Assembly: GCA_021613535.1 (NCBI GenBank) | Contig: CP075493.1 | Span: 15,314,001-15,378,000 of the forward strand | Direction of reading: 5' to 3' | Length of the DNA stretch: 64,000 bases | DNA from: Adineta vaga | Taxonomy: Eukaryota; Rotifera | Shown: piece by piece, positions 60,931-64,000 of the stretch | Layout: each line of letters begins with the position of its first letter | Position numbering within the stretch: the stretch's first letter is position 1 | Made by a program: the position numbers and the translations under genes | Notes under the pieces: generated by a model | Database searches by the model: none | Told to the model about the DNA's origin: nothing | The model's input: the letters and a program-made list of their open reading frames with translations, nothing else

Positions 60931-61919
60931 TAAAAACAAAATTCAAAGATAAATTGTCATCCAATCTTCGATTAAACTTACTAAATAAATAAATAAAACT
61001 CAATTGATTTGTAAATATAACTGAGGAATTTATTTGTAATCGAAAATCAAAAGAATTAATATTTGAATAAAATAAATGACAAGTTTGATCTATTGATAAA
61101 TAATTTAATGACGAGAAAACTTGATTGGATTGTATTAATTGACAAATACATTCATCTTTTGTTTGAGGGTGTGGATGTGTGGTACTTATTTGAGTTTGAC
61201 ACTATAATCGGTGAGTTTGATAGATTCTTCTTACGATTTTATTTTTCTTAGATTTTCGACAAGATTTTTACCTATATATTATAATCAAAAAAGAATCATA
61301 CATGAGTATCATGAAGAAAAAGAAATACATGATATTTCAAATTCCGTAGTCTTCAGACAATATTCGTAAAATAGGAGAAAAAAAGGATTCTTCTCATCTT
61401 TTCAAAATCAATGATACATGATGCGATGTCCATTAAATATATTCTTTATATAACACACTTTTCAGAACATTTTGATACTCATAAATTCATTGAAAAAAGA
61501 TCATTATATTTCTCTTCCATTGAATAAACGGATGTTTGAAATCAATATAAGTTTTTTAATTACAAAAAAAAATTACTCTTAGGTTTTACCAGAAAACTCT
61601 TTTTCACTAGCATTCAATTCAGTCATATTTCTTCTTCTTTTTAATTTCTCTAATCAAGTTTGTTTCGGTATGTTTATTTGGCAATTATTTCCTTGGATCG
61701 GCATAATGAATCGAATTTGTTTACAAGGAATCTTTAAAACTCACTTTGTTTTTTCTAATCTATCAGCTCAACTTCTTTCAAAAAGTTTAATCAGTTCATC
61801 AAAAATATGTGCTTTTGCATATGTAATAAAAATATCATGTGTCGTATATTTGACTATGGTGTTTCTACTTTACAAGAAATGTTCTTCTGAATATCAGCAA
61901 ATCTTTATCTGATCTGTGG
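60931..61919. other. Intergenic with one unpaired telomere-like arm
   Basis: AT-rich. A single G-rich arm lies at 61163-61183. A frame at 61.67-61.91 kb shows no motif; it could be remnant 5' sequence of the NHL pseudogene. Confidence 0.4.
61163..61183 (+). repeat. Unpaired G-rich telomere-like arm
   Basis: TTTGAGGGTGTGGATGTGTG occurs without a C-rich partner in the next 150 bases. It may be half of an eroded hairpin. Confidence 0.5.
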
Positions 61920-62745
61920 TAATGATTCAACCTATCAGTGTGTACCACATACTTATTGGAATGAAATGATTGGCATGTGTATGCCATAATCACCTATACT
62001 CGGTGCTCGATGCATGCTTAACACAAGTATGTGTCGCACAGATCTTAATTTGATCTGTCTACCATTCAAACGATGTGGACGTACGTTTTATAATCATTAC
62101 TTTAGTGAGGTTTACAACACTAATAATGGGTTTTTTTCCGACAATTTTAGTTAACGATTCAGGTAATTGTCGAGTACAGGAACTACTGTAGCTGGAGGTA
62201 CTGGTTATGGTTCAAGTTTGATTAGAATGTCTAATATATGGAGTATTTATGTTGATAATAATGAAAATATTTATGTAGGCGATATCAATAATCGACGTGT
62301 AGCATTTTGGCCATATAATACGACTCAAAGTACTATTGTAGCTGGTATCTACAATGAAAGTGGCAATTCAAAAGTACACTTAAACTATCCACGAGGTATT
62401 TTCTTCGATAAAAATACTTCATCGCTATTTGTTTGCGATGCCTATAATCAGCGTATTGAACAATTTCATATGATTAGTTCAATAGGATTAACAGTAGCTG
62501 CAGAAAACGGACTCGGATCTGGACCACATCAGTTATCTAATCCTGAAGGTGTATGGGTATCACCGAAGACAACGCTGGAAAATTAATGATACAGAAGGAG
62601 TTACTATTGCAGGTACAGGATTTCCAGGACAAGATTCTTCAATGTTGGATACAGTCGTTGGAGTGACATTAAATGATAACGAAACATATCTTTCTGTTAC
62701 TGATCAAAATAATAATACAATTCAACGTTTTTCACTTCTCGTTTA
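61920..62745 (+). pseudogene. Cys-rich/NHL-repeat pseudogene
   Basis: The 5' part reads CGNDSTYQCVPHTYWNEMIG and then, across a TAA, GARCMLNTSMCRTDLNLICL, a Cys-rich module like those preceding NHL propellers. From 62167 an open stretch carries three to four NHL units (IYVDNNENIYVGDINNRRVA; YPRGIFFDKNTSSLFVCDAY; NPEGVWV). Near 62565 a deletion shifts the frame: NPEGVWVS breaks off and RRQRWKINDTEGVTIAGTG continues in another frame to the final stop. Two independent lesions make it a pseudogene. Related to the gene at 34.4-37.2 kb. Confidence 0.72.
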
Positions 62746-63120
62746 AATACTCTCATTCTTTTAATGATTTCTTTTTAAAATAAAATGATTTATCCCTGAA
62801 ATTTACACTCAATAATGTTTATCGATATTAAAAATAAAAATCATAGAAGCGAGGTTGGTTCTTACTGCATTTTCACTCTTGCCCCATATTTACTTGCTCA
62901 CCTCTTATTATCCGTTATATATATAGAAAAACGAATGATTGTCATTATTATTTTCAATAGACTGAATCGCATTAGTAGAGTCTCGGTATTACTTGTAATT
63001 TTCAGTTCGTCCTAATGATAATAATACGATTGTAGAAAAAGAAACTTTTTTCTTTTCATACAAAGATATTTATCAACACAGGTTTATTCTGCATTTGATC
63101 GAGATTTTCTTATTATAATC
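62746..63120. other. Intergenic, receptor 5' flank
   Basis: AT-rich; no promoter motif or repeat picked out. Confidence 0.4.
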
Positions 63121-64000
63121 ATGACTATTGAATCAAATATAAAAGCTTCATTTATCATCGGTTTATTTTGTTTCATTACACTTTTGGTTCTAATATATTC
63201 CTCATTAATTATATTTATTCCACGTTTTCATAATAAAAATAATGTATTCATTATCAATATATGCATTAGTATTCTTATTACTTCAATTTATTATATTATC
63301 TTTTATACATCATTTTATCTTACATCTCGTAATATCTTTACTCCAAATGGATGTGTTATGCTATTTTATATATTTAATATAGCAAGTATTGAAATTCCAT
63401 TTTCTTTTGTTACTTTTTCTGTTCATCGATTTTGTTCAATTGTACACCATAATCAACCATTATTTAAAACAAAAAAATGGATTGGAATATGTATTGTAAT
63501 ACAATGGATTGGTGTACTGATTATTTCATTACCATTTGTTTTTCAAAAAACAAATGTAAATTTCTACAAGAAATTATTTCTAAAATAATTTTATTTTATT
63601 TATTAATTATAGATTTGCAATAATGTTCTATGGTTACGAATTTATACACTTATTACATCTGTCATTGTACCATCTATTATTAATATTATTTTCAATGTTC
63701 TTATCTTTCGTCATGTTCGATTTTCTACACGTCGTGTTCAACCTGAACCTACAAATCAAATGATGAGATTAAGTCGACGAGAGTTTTCTTTATTGCGACA
63801 AATGATTTTCATGTTTTTTACATTCATTGGTGGATGGTCGGGTATTTATGTGAGTGTAATTATCAATGAATTTGTTGCATTCAATGAATGGATTCGTCCA
63901 GCTTTGGTAATTTTTAGTGAAATATGTATATTGGGTATAATTATAAATCTATTTATTACTAATCATGAAATAAAAAATTATCTATTCGACAAGATTTATC
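63121..64000 (+). CDS. Seven-transmembrane receptor, N-terminal part (runs off the window edge)
   Basis: Exon 1 (63121..63555) starts at an ATG and ends in phase 0 at GTAAAT. Exon 2 begins at 63613 after TTATAG and is open to the end of the window. TM1 (ASFIIGLFCFITLLVLIYSS), TM2 (NVFIINICISILITSIYYII), TM3 ending TFSVHRFCSIVHH (HRF in the DRY position), TM4 (WIGICIVIQWIGVLIISLPF), TM5 (SVIVPSIINIIFNVLIF), a basic loop and TM6 (LRQMIFMFFTFIGGWSG) can be followed, and TM7 with ITNHEIKNYLF closes the visible part. About 274 residues. A bdelloid-type chemosensory receptor is plausible; the ligand is unknown. Different subfamily from those at 15.1 and 28.1 kb. Confidence 0.8.

Overview
This window looks like a piece of a bdelloid rotifer nuclear genome. 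The DNA is AT-rich, and genes are short, spread over both strands and cut by small introns of about 50-90 bases with GT/AG borders. The gene content fits that group as I know it: NHL-repeat and Kelch beta-propellers, several rhodopsin-like receptors, ADP-ribosyltransferase modules, ankyrin, TPR and LRR remnants, and many short arrays of TGTGGG/GGGTGT, the unit I recall as the bdelloid telomere repeat. The assignment is inference; no rRNA, tRNA or mitochondrial marker was seen.

Layout. 0-7.5 kb: start of an arylsulfatase (-), a B-box/coiled-coil/NHL gene (-), a gene-poor stretch and a 1.06 kb non-autonomous element with near-perfect terminal inverted repeats. 7.5-11 kb: a seven-repeat Kelch gene (-) with a 292-bp TA-flanked MITE 16 bases from its 5' end, then ankyrin debris. 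11.8-21.4 kb: a GMC-type flavoprotein (+), a seven-transmembrane receptor (+) and a large protein joining an AIG1/GIMAP-type GTPase, a MACPF domain, a proline tract and a Hint domain (+). 21.7-25 kb: an LRR gene fragment enclosed by two hairpins, then an Mx-like dynamin (-). 25.9-29.2 kb: an astacin metallopeptidase (-, seven exons) and a receptor (-). 30-37 kb: a decayed ADP-ribosyltransferase/TPR gene (+), a 58-residue gene with a TATA box (-) and a secreted Cys-rich/NHL gene (-). 38-43 kb: a receptor pseudogene (+), a secreted PAN-PAN-CAP protein (+) and a His/Gly-rich small protein (+). 43-46 kb: a damaged KH-type gene (-) and a decayed KY/transglutaminase-like gene (-). 46.5-49.4 kb: a three-domain serine protease in which only the third domain keeps its triad (+). 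50.6-53.2 kb: a two-domain ADP-ribosyltransferase whose second domain has lost the catalytic Glu (-). 53-57.7 kb: no gene recognised. 57.7-64 kb: an inverted duplicate of the KH locus (+), a small Kelch gene (-), an NHL pseudogene (+) and the start of another receptor (+).

The most unusual feature runs through the whole window. About 18 short hairpins (50-100 bp) have a 5' arm of GAGGGTGTGGGTGT type and a 3' arm of ACACCCACACCCTC type around a short AT-rich loop. All have the G-rich arm first, which is the geometry of two telomere ends meeting head to head. Eleven lie 5-425 bases downstream of a stop codon, one ends a truncated receptor pseudogene, and a pair encloses the LRR fragment. They could be a dispersed hairpin element, a 3'-end or boundary element, or scars of telomere-like capping and repair. 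The AIG1-MACPF-Hint gene, the Mx-like dynamin and the ADP-ribosyltransferases belong to families often used in defence, but a joint role is only inference.
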